Source: Centrapalus pauciflorus (lineage: Eukaryota; Streptophyta; Magnoliopsida; Asterales; Asteraceae). From it: a DNA stretch of 64,000 nt. The stretch lies in contig JAANYP010006337.1 in assembly GCA_020465985.1 (NCBI GenBank), positions 1 through 64,000 on the forward strand, in the 5' to 3' direction. Below the pieces are notes generated by a model. That model was not told the origin of the DNA and did no database searches. It worked only from the letters and a program-made list of their open reading frames with translations. Both the position numbers and the translations under genes were made by a program. The number at the start of each line of letters is the position of its first letter. The first letter of the stretch is position 1. Shown here piece after piece: positions 55,340 to 64,000 of this stretch.

Positions 55340-57444
55340 TTAGCTTTGTTCGAACAGAATTGGATATGTTACTTTCATGACATCTCTTGATTCCCAAGAC
55401 TGATGCCAACCTTTATGGTATTTCCACTGGACGAGCACCATCTGTATCTCTTTATTTCGAAGCTTTTTGGTCTTAGAGTCCAGAATACATTCTGGCTCCT
55501 CAACCACTCGAAGCTTTTCATCAATTTGCAGATTAACATGTGGTATCTGCACTTCTCTTTAATCTTCTAGGCTCTTTCTCAAATGAAAAACATGGAATAC
55601 AGGATGTATTCTCGCTAAGTCTGTTGGTAAATCAAGACGGTAAGATTGATTCCCTACCTTTTCAATAATCTTGAATGGACCAATAAATCTCGGAGCTAGC
55701 TTGTTTCGCTTTATAAACCGTACCACATTCATCATTGGGGATACTTTCAGCATCACCCAATCGTTAACTGCAAAACTGATCGATCTGTGTCGATTGTCGT
55801 AATATGACTTCTCCCTGCTTTGAGCTTCAAGAATAATCCTTCTAACAAGTTGAATCTTCTCATGAGTCAACTGTAGAAGGGCAGGACCTGCTAAAGGCGA
55901 TTCACCTGTTTCGCGCCAACAGGTGGGAGTTCTGCATTTTCTTCCGTACAAAGCTTCAAAAGGAGCCATCTTGATCGTTGAATGATAACTGTTGTTGTAT
56001 GAGAATTCGACCAAAGGTAAATGGTCATCCCAGTTACCACCCAGATCAAGAACGCAGGCACGGAGCATATCTTCAAGAGTTAAGATAGCGCGTTCACTTT
56101 GGCCATCTGCATTTGGATGATAAGCTGTACACATAGAAATTCGAGTACCCATCCCGTCTTGCAGCGCTTTCCAGAATCTTGAAGTGAAACGACTATCACG
56201 ATCAGAGACGATAGACTTCGGCACACCGTGACGAGAAATGACCTCGGTGATGTACATCTGTGCCAATCTATCAAGAGAATAAGTCTCTTTCATCGGTATG
56301 AAGTGAGCTGACTTCGTTAATCGATCCACGACTACCTAGATGGAGTCGTGCTGTCTCTTGGTTTTAGGCAATTTGGTGACAAAATCCATGGTTATATGCT
56401 CCCACTTCCACTTAGAAACTGGTAGTGGTTGCATATCCCGGAAGGGTTTCTAGTGTTCTGCCTTAACCATCTGACAGACTCTGCAGCTTTCGACGAATAG
56501 ACCGATGTCTTTCTTCATTCCTGGCCACCAATTATCAGCTTTCAGATCGAAGTGCATCTTTGAGCTGCCAAGATGAATAGATAACTTGGACTGATGGGCT
56601 TCTGATAGAAGAGTGTTGCAGATTGAACCATACTTAGTAATCCAGATTCTGTTTCCCTTGAGACATTGAAGTCCCAAATGATTCATAGATAAGAACTGAA
56701 GTTGCCCTTTAAGATTTTCAGAACAGATATTTTATTCTTTCAATGCTTCGGCTTGAGCGGATTTGATGTCCTCGATAAGATCAAAAGATAATTTAACAGG
56801 AGTCAGGGCATAGCAACACTTTTCAGGATAAAACTTTCTACTCAAAGCTTCCGCGACCACATTGGCTTTGTCGGGATGATACAGGATCTCGCAATCATAG
56901 TCCTTGATGAGCTCCAAGGACCGTCGCTGTTTCATGTTCAGATCCTTTTGAGTAAAGAGATGCTTGAGGCTTTTATGGTAAGCATAAAGCTGACACTTAG
57001 TCCCATAAAGATAGTGACGCCAGATTTTCAGTGCAAAGGTAACTGCAGCCAACTCAAGATCATGAATTGGTGCACTTTTCTCATAATATTTCAATTGCCT
57101 TGAAGCGTAGGCAATGACCTTTCCCCTTTGCATGAGAACACAACCTATAACAGTACCAGATGCATCGCTATAAACAACGAAGTCATCATTGCCTTCTGGT
57201 AAGGCTAGGATTGGCGCTTGAATAAGTTTCTGCTTGAAGGTTTCAAATGCCTGTTGCTGTTTATCAGCCCATACGAAAGGAGTGTTCTTTCGTGTTAGCA
57301 TCGTGAGTGGCACAACAATCTTCGAGAAGTCTTTAATGAATCGTCGGTAGTAACCAGCCAATCCAAGGAAGCTTCTGATTTCGGAGGCATTGCGAGGCGT
57401 TTGCCACTTTTGAACAGCCTCGACTTTAGACGGATCAACTGAGA
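55340..57444 (-). pseudogene. Tekay G pol C-terminal part, truncated
   Basis: Minus-strand remains: chromodomain tail (55340-55552), integrase core and C-terminus (55559-56329; SDRDSRF and DGQSER present), zinc region (56450-56686), and RNase H (56732-57361; YSDASG present, YTDH changed to YAYH). Stops: TAA at about 55556, TAG for Trp at 56336-56338 (the same codon as in A), TAG for CAG at about 56450 and TAA near 56729. At 57444 the sequence ends abruptly within the RT-RNase H junction and minisatellite begins. RT, protease, gag and 5' LTR are absent. Confidence 0.9.
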
Positions 57445-57945
57445 TTTTATTATGTTAAAGATGTATTTATATAATAACTGTTGCAATTATGAATTTATGT
57501 TAATTGTTTTTATGCAAAAGATGTATTTATAAAATAACTTGAAGGATTTGTGAGTTTATGTAGTTTTTTTATGCTAAAAATGTATTTATAAAATAATTTT
57601 ATGGGGGTTTATAAGTTTAAGTAGATTTTTATGTTAAAGGTGTATTTATAATTAATTTAATGTGTTTGTCAGTTTTACGTACATGTTTATGTTAGAGATG
57701 TATTTATAAAATAATTTGATGGGTTTATGAGTTTATGTAGATTTTTTTATGTGAAATATGTATTTTTAAAATAACTTGATGGATTTGTGAGTTTATGTAA
57801 TATTTTATGTTAAACATGTATTTATAAAATAATTTGGGTTTATGAGTTTATGTAGATTTTTATTTTAAAGATGCATTTATAAAATAATTTAATGGGTTTG
57901 TCAGTTTTATTTACATTTTTATAATAGAGATGTATTTATAAAATA
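57445..57945 (+). repeat. AT-rich minisatellite, about 58-bp unit, first block
   Basis: About nine units of the form TTTTATGTTAAAGATG, TATTTATAAAATAA, TTTGATGGGTTTGTGAG, TTTATGTAGA. It continues after the Helitron insertions at 58828. Units 4 and 8 share a GTCAGTTTTA variant and units 5 and 9 an AGAGATG variant, suggesting a four-unit higher-order repeat. Total across both blocks: about 11 units. Confidence 0.85.
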
Positions 57946-58827
57946 ACTAGTATATATACCCGCATATTACGTGGATTTAATATATAATTGTTTATATAGA
58001 ATCTATATGAATAAAAGCTTATAATATACAAATATTAGTTTTTTAGAAGATTCAAAATAATATATTTATATACCGTAAATCATTGTTTTATATAGATATG
58101 TATGTCTGTATGGTAATTGCTTATTTTTATCATCCTTATAATTTTTTTATTATATTATAATTACTATTTTAATAATCCATCTAAATTACATGAGTTGATC
58201 AAAATTATAATATTTAAAACTTTATTATACTTTTAATATAGTTAATAATCACTATTTTCACTTATTGTGTTATAATAAACAATTATAATAATTTATAACT
58301 GTGATATTATGTTTATTCGATACATTTTAAAAGTATTTAAATTATTCATGATATTGTCTTTTCTAAACATAATTATAGAAGTTTATTTTAAAAACTAATT
58401 ATAATTTATTCTTTTATTTATTTATCTAATCAGTAATTAGTTTACAAACTTAATAGAGTTATTTATGAAAAAATAGGAAGGAAAATAAAATTTTGGATTA
58501 AGGAGAAAGCGACATGTGGCACTTAATGTTCTTTTTTATTAACAAGTACTAGGTTATTACCCATGTATTACATGGGTTAATTTTAGAAATTGATATTTAT
58601 ATATATGTAAAATATAATAATTATATGAATAATAAAGTTTGCTTAATTTTAGTTAGTTAGTTATTAAATTAATCCATATTAGATTTACATAGATTTGATT
58701 TGCTTAAAAAATTAAAAATAACATCAGTAAATGATGTGACAAAAGTAGAGAGCGACATGTGACAAATTAAATGAGAGTATGTCATGTGGCATTTAGTTAC
58801 TCTTTTAATAGTATAGATAGATATAGA
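57946..58827 (-). mobile_element. Helitron 1, non-autonomous (with Helitron 2 inside)
   Basis: Read on minus: it begins TCTATATCTA near 58827 and, after Helitron 2, continues TACTTGTTAATAAA. It ends with a hairpin-like CCACGTAATATGCGGG and CTAG at 57946-57949. The flanks are A (57945) and T (58828). Removing it gives AAAATAATTTTATGGG, which matches unit 3 of the surrounding minisatellite. Insertion between A and T without duplication, TC start, CTAG end and 3' hairpin are Helitron traits. No coding capacity. Confidence 0.65.
58549..58817 (-). mobile_element. Helitron 2, 269 bp, non-autonomous
   Basis: On minus it starts TCTATACTATTAAAAGAG and ends with a perfect hairpin (CCCATGTA, ATTACATGGG on plus), then AATAAC and CTAG. 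Flanks A (58548) and T (58818). It shares the subterminal TGCCACATG with Helitron 1. Confidence 0.7.
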
Positions 58828-58985
58828 TTTTATGGGTTTGTAAGTTTATTTAGATTTTTATGTTAGAGATACATTTATAAAATAATTTGAGGATTTGTTA
58901 GTTTTATATCGATTTTATGATAAAGATGAATTTATAAAACATTGATATGTTAATTTTACATGCAAATTAAATTATAGAATAGAAT
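58828..58985 (+). repeat. minisatellite, second block
   Basis: The rest of unit 9 and about two decayed units, continuing 57445-57945. Confidence 0.75.
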
Positions 58986-59892
58986 GATAAGTTTACAAGT
59001 GGTCGCGATTGATACACTTGTGAGAATTAAACTTAGATAATCAATGTGGTTAGTGGGACCCTAATTAGAATATTGGAACACGTTATTAAAAAAATGTCCT
59101 TAACCTACTATCATTAAGCTTTTAGTAGTGTTCAAGAAATTTCAAGATTTACTTATTTTTTTGTGAGTAACTGTGTACTTTGTAAAATACAATTACACGC
59201 TTTGACATATTGGATTGTGTTCGATGAATTGTGAATGATTACGAGGTAATATTCACGCGCACACGACATCACCAAGAGATGTTATAATGAATTATATATT
59301 GTCATTCTAAGATGCATTACACAAAACATGACATGACCTTGTTGCATTATCAAATTCCTTCTTATAGATCGTCATCATCATGGCTAATCCCGGTATGCAT
59401 ACTGAGTATTGATGAGTCGGCGGGTATGAAAAATTAACAAGTAACGTCTATGTGACGAACACTTGACCTTCACCCACTCTTATATTGGAGGGCGGTCAGA
59501 TTCGTGAAACTGATACACGTATCCATATATTTAAATGTGAGACATGGTCGTAATCTGTACTGCATAGCCACCTTGCACGGAATGTGAGTGCAATTGCATC
59601 TCACTTGTAAACACGATTATTTTATCATATATACTTGCTCATATTCACATATTGTTAATGTGATACTCTTCATGCATGCTTATGTGCCCTATTATACAGT
59701 ACACGGTTCTTGCTAAGCATGGTGCTTATCGCGTTTGGGGACCCCTCTCACAAGCCATGTTACATGGTGACAGAACATATAAAGCATAATATGAAATAAG
59801 AAACATTTTCAGTCATAAATTTAGAAATATTGCATTAACACGAAATATAATTGAACATTATTGCTACATAAGGTAAATACATTCCTTAATTC
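58986..59892. other. intergenic, no gene seen
   Basis: About 900 bases downstream of the SPH gene (3' flank). Moderately AT-rich, no ORF of note. It may include old LTR sequence, but I could not assign it. Confidence 0.6.
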
Positions 59893-60348
59893 TTAGGACC
59901 AATATCCTCTCAACGTCCAAGCCGGATCATTATATGGTTTATATTCCTTTGACAAGTAATACCCATAACTATTTAATAACCAATAAACATGTGAATGTGA
60001 AAAAGGTCGGGGTTGTATAAACTTGATTACATCTTTGTCAAAAACATTAAAATGTGCATTTTTTGTTTCATAAGAAAAATCTCCATAAAAAAGAGTATTT
60101 TGGATCAAATTTTCACAAAAACTAAAATTATATTCTTGTTGTTGATTAGTGATATTATGATATCCAAGATCATCTTTTTTTGATCTCACCCGAAGGGTGA
60201 TTGTTGAATCTGGGATCCCATTATAAATATGAATTGTCCACCCCCACAGAGTAGAACACATGCTATGTGAAGGTGTTATGTAGAAACAACATAAATACAC
60301 CAATGCAATGAAATAATAGAAAATTTTATTTGTAACCAAAATACTCAT
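59893..60348 (-). CDS. S1/SPH-family secreted protein
   Basis: Plant self-incompatibility S1 homologue (SPH) family: small secreted proteins, one of which is the stigma determinant in poppy; most have no known role. 151 codons. Residues 1-29 form a signal peptide (KIFYYFIALVYLCCFYI core, likely cut after PSHS). The mature part has the family pattern: WTIHIYNG, then SKKDDLGYH, YNFSF, NTLFYGDF and FNVF, ending with a Trp-rich tail. The start at 60348 is preferred to the upstream in-frame ATG at 60387, because a TATA box (60408-60418) puts the likely transcript start near 60380. No intron, as usual for the family. Odd: the four Cys normally conserved are all replaced; the remaining mature Cys lie at other places. 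Confidence 0.85.
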   Translation of the reverse strand: MSILVTNKIFYYFIALVYLCCFYITPSHSMCSTLWGWTIHIYNGIPDSTITLRVRSKKDDLGYHNITNQQQEYNFSFCENLIQNTLFYGDFSYETKNAHFNVFDKDVIKFIQPRPFSHSHVYWLLNSYGYYLSKEYKPYNDPAWTLRGYWS

Positions 60349-60407
60349 TTCTTCGAGGTCAATATAATGACTATAGAGTTCACACATATATATTCATCTT
60401 AACCACA

Positions 60408-60418
60408 TTATTTATATG
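60408..60418 (-). promoter_or_regulatory. TATA box of SPH gene
   Basis: In sense CATATAAATAA, 60 bases before the preferred start codon. Confidence 0.55.
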
Positions 60419-60575
60419 CAAAATATTAACTTATTTGCATATACGTCTAAAAAATCTGTAACACAAAATACTAGTATAATACTTCAATATTGATTAATAT
60501 TCTAAATCGCTTATACAAATTATACAAAAAAAAAAAAAAATATCACTACCCAAACACTAACAAAGGATAAAACCT

Positions 60576-60663
60576 AAAAGTGGTCACAAGTTTCAATCTA
60601 CTATAAGCTCCAAGTTACTGTCTACTTTGCACGGCTCAACAACTGCCTTACGCTTATCAACGT
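60576..60663 (+). repeat. 88-bp repeat, copy 2
   Basis: Matches 52668-52755. Here it ends exactly where a Copia LTR begins. Confidence 0.8.
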
Positions 60664-61089
60664 TGTTAGATTTATAATTTCAATCCTGTGGATTTAATTT
60701 GTAATAACGTGTATTTAATTTATTTCTATGTAGTTGTTATTTATTTCCATGTAATATTCTATTTTAGTTGAAAGTTGAGGGGTACTTTGTGTAAACCCCT
60801 CAAACTAGTCCTAGGTATAAAAAACAAGTTTGACCTGGGGTTTTGTAACCTTTTGATACTTTTGCAGTTTGAGTATTCAGTGAGAGAAAATGGCGGCTGC
60901 ACATGTGTTGACATTGATTGAGTTCAAACATTCTCTTTGTTTTCTTGCATGATTCAGCCGATTATCCTACAGAAACTTGTGTGGGTGCATATTATTTGTT
61001 TGGGATCACTACAACGATTGGTATCAGAGCCTTTGGAGTGAATTTCAACTGATTTCAACCGGATCTGAGGACTTTTTCTGCAACTGTCG
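60664..61089 (+). mobile_element. Copia-like E2: 5' LTR, primer site and leader
   Basis: LTR 60664-61013 (TGTTAGATT to CACTACA), exact iMet primer site TGGTATCAGAGCC at 61019-61031, then about 60 bases of leader. Tekay H interrupts it at 61090. The rest lies beyond the window. Confidence 0.8.
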
Positions 61090-63447
61090 TGTGAAGACCT
61101 CCCCTTCCGGGTCAGTGCTCACCAGTCTAGGTCCCATATCATGCAATACGATATCAACCATACTAAGATAGGGTAATTAGTTGCGGAATTTAAAAATTAC
61201 AAGTACAAACATTATAGGATTAAATTCATTACAAATTACAGAATTTCAAATTAAAGTTATAAAAAGGGTAATATCTAATCTATCATTTCATTAAGCATTA
61301 TATCAAGTCTACCCAGAACCACCACATTTGTAGTCTTCTAATCAGTACCAAAATGTATGTTGAGTAGTGGTCTAAGAAAGCTTCAATCTTGGATCTTGAA
61401 TGACCTAAGTACTAGGTCCTGCTGGTGATTTCCCTTTGGCTTTTCCTGTAAAATTTTAAAGCAACATCTGTAAGCAAAGCTTAGTGAGTTTATAGATTTT
61501 CAATATTAACATGCGTGTCAAGCGGAGTCATAATTCTAAGCGTGATATGTCTTGGCTGCCGCTACAGCCCTCATCATGATTGAGATATAGTATCTTAAGA
61601 TCGGATGATGTTCAAACCACACTCACGCTTATATTGTGGGGATCAGCCACATACTGGGCTAGCTACCAGTAGGTCAACATGGCCGAACATCGGAGGTCAT
61701 TACCAAGTTCGTGAGAACTGGTGAAATAGCCGGGTCTAGAACAATAGACCATAAGGGCTAGTCAAGCTGAATAAATCTTATCAAAAGTCTGATCAATGAT
61801 GTAAGCATAAGTCTTAAGAGTCATGATAGCAACGAATCATAAAGCAAAGTCTGAAACGTTAATAAATGCAATATGAAATGATAAGCAAATAGCTATCATG
61901 ATTCACTGGGCAACACCCATCCATGGTGTGCACAGGTCTCAATCCAGCTGATAAATGAATGTCAAGTAATATAACAGCATCAATATATCTCAACCGGATC
62001 TTTGCATGTTCAATTTGAATATCTATAACTCACAGTTTGGGTTTTGGTCAAACAGATTTAAGAATCTGCCACCTGAGTTATCTCAGGATTTTGTCAATCT
62101 GTAATCTTGTCAATTCTTTTTCTTTGTCAAATCAAGTCTCTGACCCACTTTTAAGTCTTTTAGTCTTTGTTCAGATAATATACTGAACCTGTTCAAAATC
62201 ATTCATGATAATATCATGTTATTTTCATCATCTTTATTAATGTCATCATCTTTTGGTCATAAATTCTTTATTTCTATCTGATTCTGATAACTGATAATTC
62301 CGTTAATTATTTGCAAAAATATCAAAATATTAAATCGGGTTTCGGATCTCCGAATTCGGATCTATCCGAACTAGGGATCCGGATTCGGATCCAACCGAAT
62401 TGCTTCTTCCGGATTCGGACCAAGGTATCCGAATTTGAACACCTGAGTTGGTTCATCCGAATTAGGATCAACACCGAATTAGGATTAAATCCGAATTGAA
62501 CTTATCCGAAATCAGGGATCCGAAATAGTATCATTGGTCCGAAATATATGGGATCCGAATTGATGCCACTCATCCGAATTGGGACTCAGCCGAATTCGGA
62601 TCTCTCATATTCATATTTTTTTTCCAGATTTGTTCATCATGTTCTTCACATATTCATACTGATTTTTCATATAAATTCTCAAAAACACTACTTAGTAACA
62701 TGCAACTATATATTTTGATGTATTATCATTATTTGAGTGTTTTTATACATTTTTCCCTATCAATAACATCATTATTTGATCAAGATCATCCAAAAATGAT
62801 TATTTTTGCCAAGAACACAAGTTTTTATAAAAATTTCCGATTTCTTGTTATTTGTAAATGATCGAAGCATCAAATTTTGTTTCTGTTTCATTTATTTGAT
62901 TCAATTCATCATAATCTATCAAAATTTTATACATGCAATATCAAATCTTCACATTTTAAAGTCTTGGTTTCGGTTTTTACATAAAACCGAACCAACTTAA
63001 CAATTATTGAATTTTAAATCGATAATTACCTCAAATTCTTGCAATTTGATGATGTTTGATGCTTATTGTAACTCCTTTGATCTTCAATTCTTGAATTGAT
63101 TGCAATTTGATGAACTTTCTTGATAATTTTTTTGTGAGATTGCCGTGTACTTAGTGAGAGAGTAGAGAGAGAGGTTTGTGGATTAAATGATCTTGAATGG
63201 TCATAAATTTTAGTTTTTATATATTAATTTGATCAATTTTGCTATTGAACCCACTAAACTTTTGTATCTTATCTATCTTTTAAACTTAATCATCTTTAAT
63301 TATTCATAATATATAATATAAAATTATATTTACTTAATATATTTTTATTCTTAATCAATATTTGAAAATTCCAAATAATATAACAAAATTATATTATTAT
63401 CTCAAAATTCAAGCATTACATGACTAGCTAAAAGTTAGGTTGTTACA
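61090..63447 (-). mobile_element. Tekay H, 3' LTR
   Basis: 2358 bases, plus strand TGTGAAGACC to GGTTGTTACA, same family as A and G. CCGAATTCGG/ATCCGA array at 62330-62610. Left flank TGTCG is the expected target duplication. Confidence 0.9.
62330..62610. repeat. ATCCGAATTCGGAT array in LTR of H
   Basis: About fifteen or more CCGAATT or ATTCGGAT units in 280 bases. Confidence 0.8.
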
Positions 63448-63484
63448 GAATGGGCTCCACCACGCACAAACTTCGTCCCCGAAG

Positions 63485-64000
63485 TTAGCTAGATTCGAAC
63501 AGACTGGGATAAGTAGCTTTCATGACATCTCTCGATTCCCAAGACTGATGCGAACCTTTGTGGTGTTTCCACTGGACAAGCACCATCTGTATTTCTTTAT
63601 TCCGAAGCTTTTTGGTCTTCGAATCCAGAATACGTTCTGGCTCTTCAACCACTCTAAGCTTCTCATCAATCTGCAGGTTAACATGTGGTATCTGAACTTC
63701 CCTTTCGTCAGCTAAACTCTTTCTCAGATGACTGACATGAAATACAGGATGTATTCCAGCTAAGTCAGCCGGTAGATCAAGACGATAGGACTGATTCCCA
63801 ATCTTTTCAACGATCTTGAACGGACCAATAAATCTCGGAGCTAGCTTGTTTCTTTTAATGAACCGCACCACATTCTTCATTGGAGATACTTTCAGCATCA
63901 CCCAATCGTTAACTGCAAAACTGATTGATCTATGCCGATTGTCATAATATGACTTCTGCCTGCTTTGAGCTTCAAGAATATTTCTTCTAACAAGTTGAAT
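63485..64000 (-). CDS. Tekay H integrase C-terminus and chromodomain tail, partial
   Basis: Open to the right edge of the window. It contains the SYYDNRHRSISFAVNDWVMLKV block, the GPF/Y-type module (LAPRFIGPFKIV) and the chromodomain-like tail (LVQWKHHKG), ending at a natural stop before SPSLFESS is followed by TAG/TAA. No break in the visible part, unlike A and G at the same place. The upstream part lies outside. Confidence 0.85.
   Translation of the reverse strand: MQLVRRNILEAQSRQKSYYDNRHRSISFAVNDWVMLKVSPMKNVVRFIKRNKLAPRFIGPFKIVEKIGNQSYRLDLPADLAGIHPVFHVSHLRKSLADEREVQIPHVNLQIDEKLRVVEEPERILDSKTKKLRNKEIQMVLVQWKHHKGSHQSWESRDVMKATYPSLFESS

Noticed and set aside
52093..61013. One Copia element with LTRs at 52093-52441 and 60664-61013
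   Set aside because: The order is wrong (the 3' LTR with purine tract lies left, the 5' LTR with primer site right), identity is only about 90 percent and flanks do not match; two separate insertions.
1..64000. tRNA, rRNA or organellar DNA
   Set aside because: No cloverleaf-like or rRNA-like sequence was recognised; the tRNA matches are only primer sites.

Overview
The window is plant nuclear DNA, almost certainly from a eudicot with a large, repeat-rich genome. I cannot name the species. About nine tenths of it is LTR retrotransposon, nested three to four layers deep: Ty3/Gypsy chromoviruses of the Tekay/Del type (here A, D, G, H), one Athila-type Gypsy element, and Ty1/Copia elements of Sirevirus type carrying an extra ORF downstream of pol (B, C). 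Two small Helitron-like insertions sit in a minisatellite. One ordinary host gene is visible, an S1/SPH-family secreted protein (59893-60348, minus). A last-exon-like fragment lies at 27267-27616.

Left block (1-26993). The base layer is a deleted Athila element (plus strand). Its 5' LTR is split: the right part is 20571-20829, and the left part must lie beyond position 1. Its 3' LTR is 25887-26993. Tekay element A (minus strand; LTRs 893-2554 and 7318-8652 plus 19390-20570) sits in that 5' LTR. Copia B (8653-19389, minus, 5-bp target duplication ATATA) sits in A's right LTR. A further Copia LTR (1-892, plus) sits in A's left LTR and runs off the window.

Middle block (26994-52441). An exon-like host or captured fragment is followed by the 3' part of a small Copia-like element (E1). 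Copia C (28656-52080, minus, target duplication AAAGG) cut E1 just before its LTR. C has an unusual third, truncated LTR and a second copy of its 3' internal end. Tekay D (31576-40725, plus, target duplication CCAAT) is inserted in C's post-pol ORF.

Right block (52442-64000). This holds Tekay G (long LTR plus a truncated pol), an 11-unit AT-rich minisatellite interrupted by Helitron 1 with Helitron 2 inside it, the SPH gene, a second E-type Copia LTR with its primer site (E2), and Tekay H running off the right edge.

All elements carry stops or frameshifts, although some large ORFs are intact (A gag-protease, B gag, D RNase H-integrase-chromodomain). Most premature stops fit C-to-T decay of methylated DNA. 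Points most worth a second look: arrays of a CGAAT half-site in two different palindromic arrangements, shared by unrelated LTR families; an 84-nt GT-AG intron-like insert in the reverse transcriptase of A; good splice acceptors at the gag/pol boundary of B and C and before the post-pol ORF of C; three consecutive stem-loops sharing one loop motif in C; and a Helitron-in-Helitron insertion whose empty site is readable from the minisatellite.
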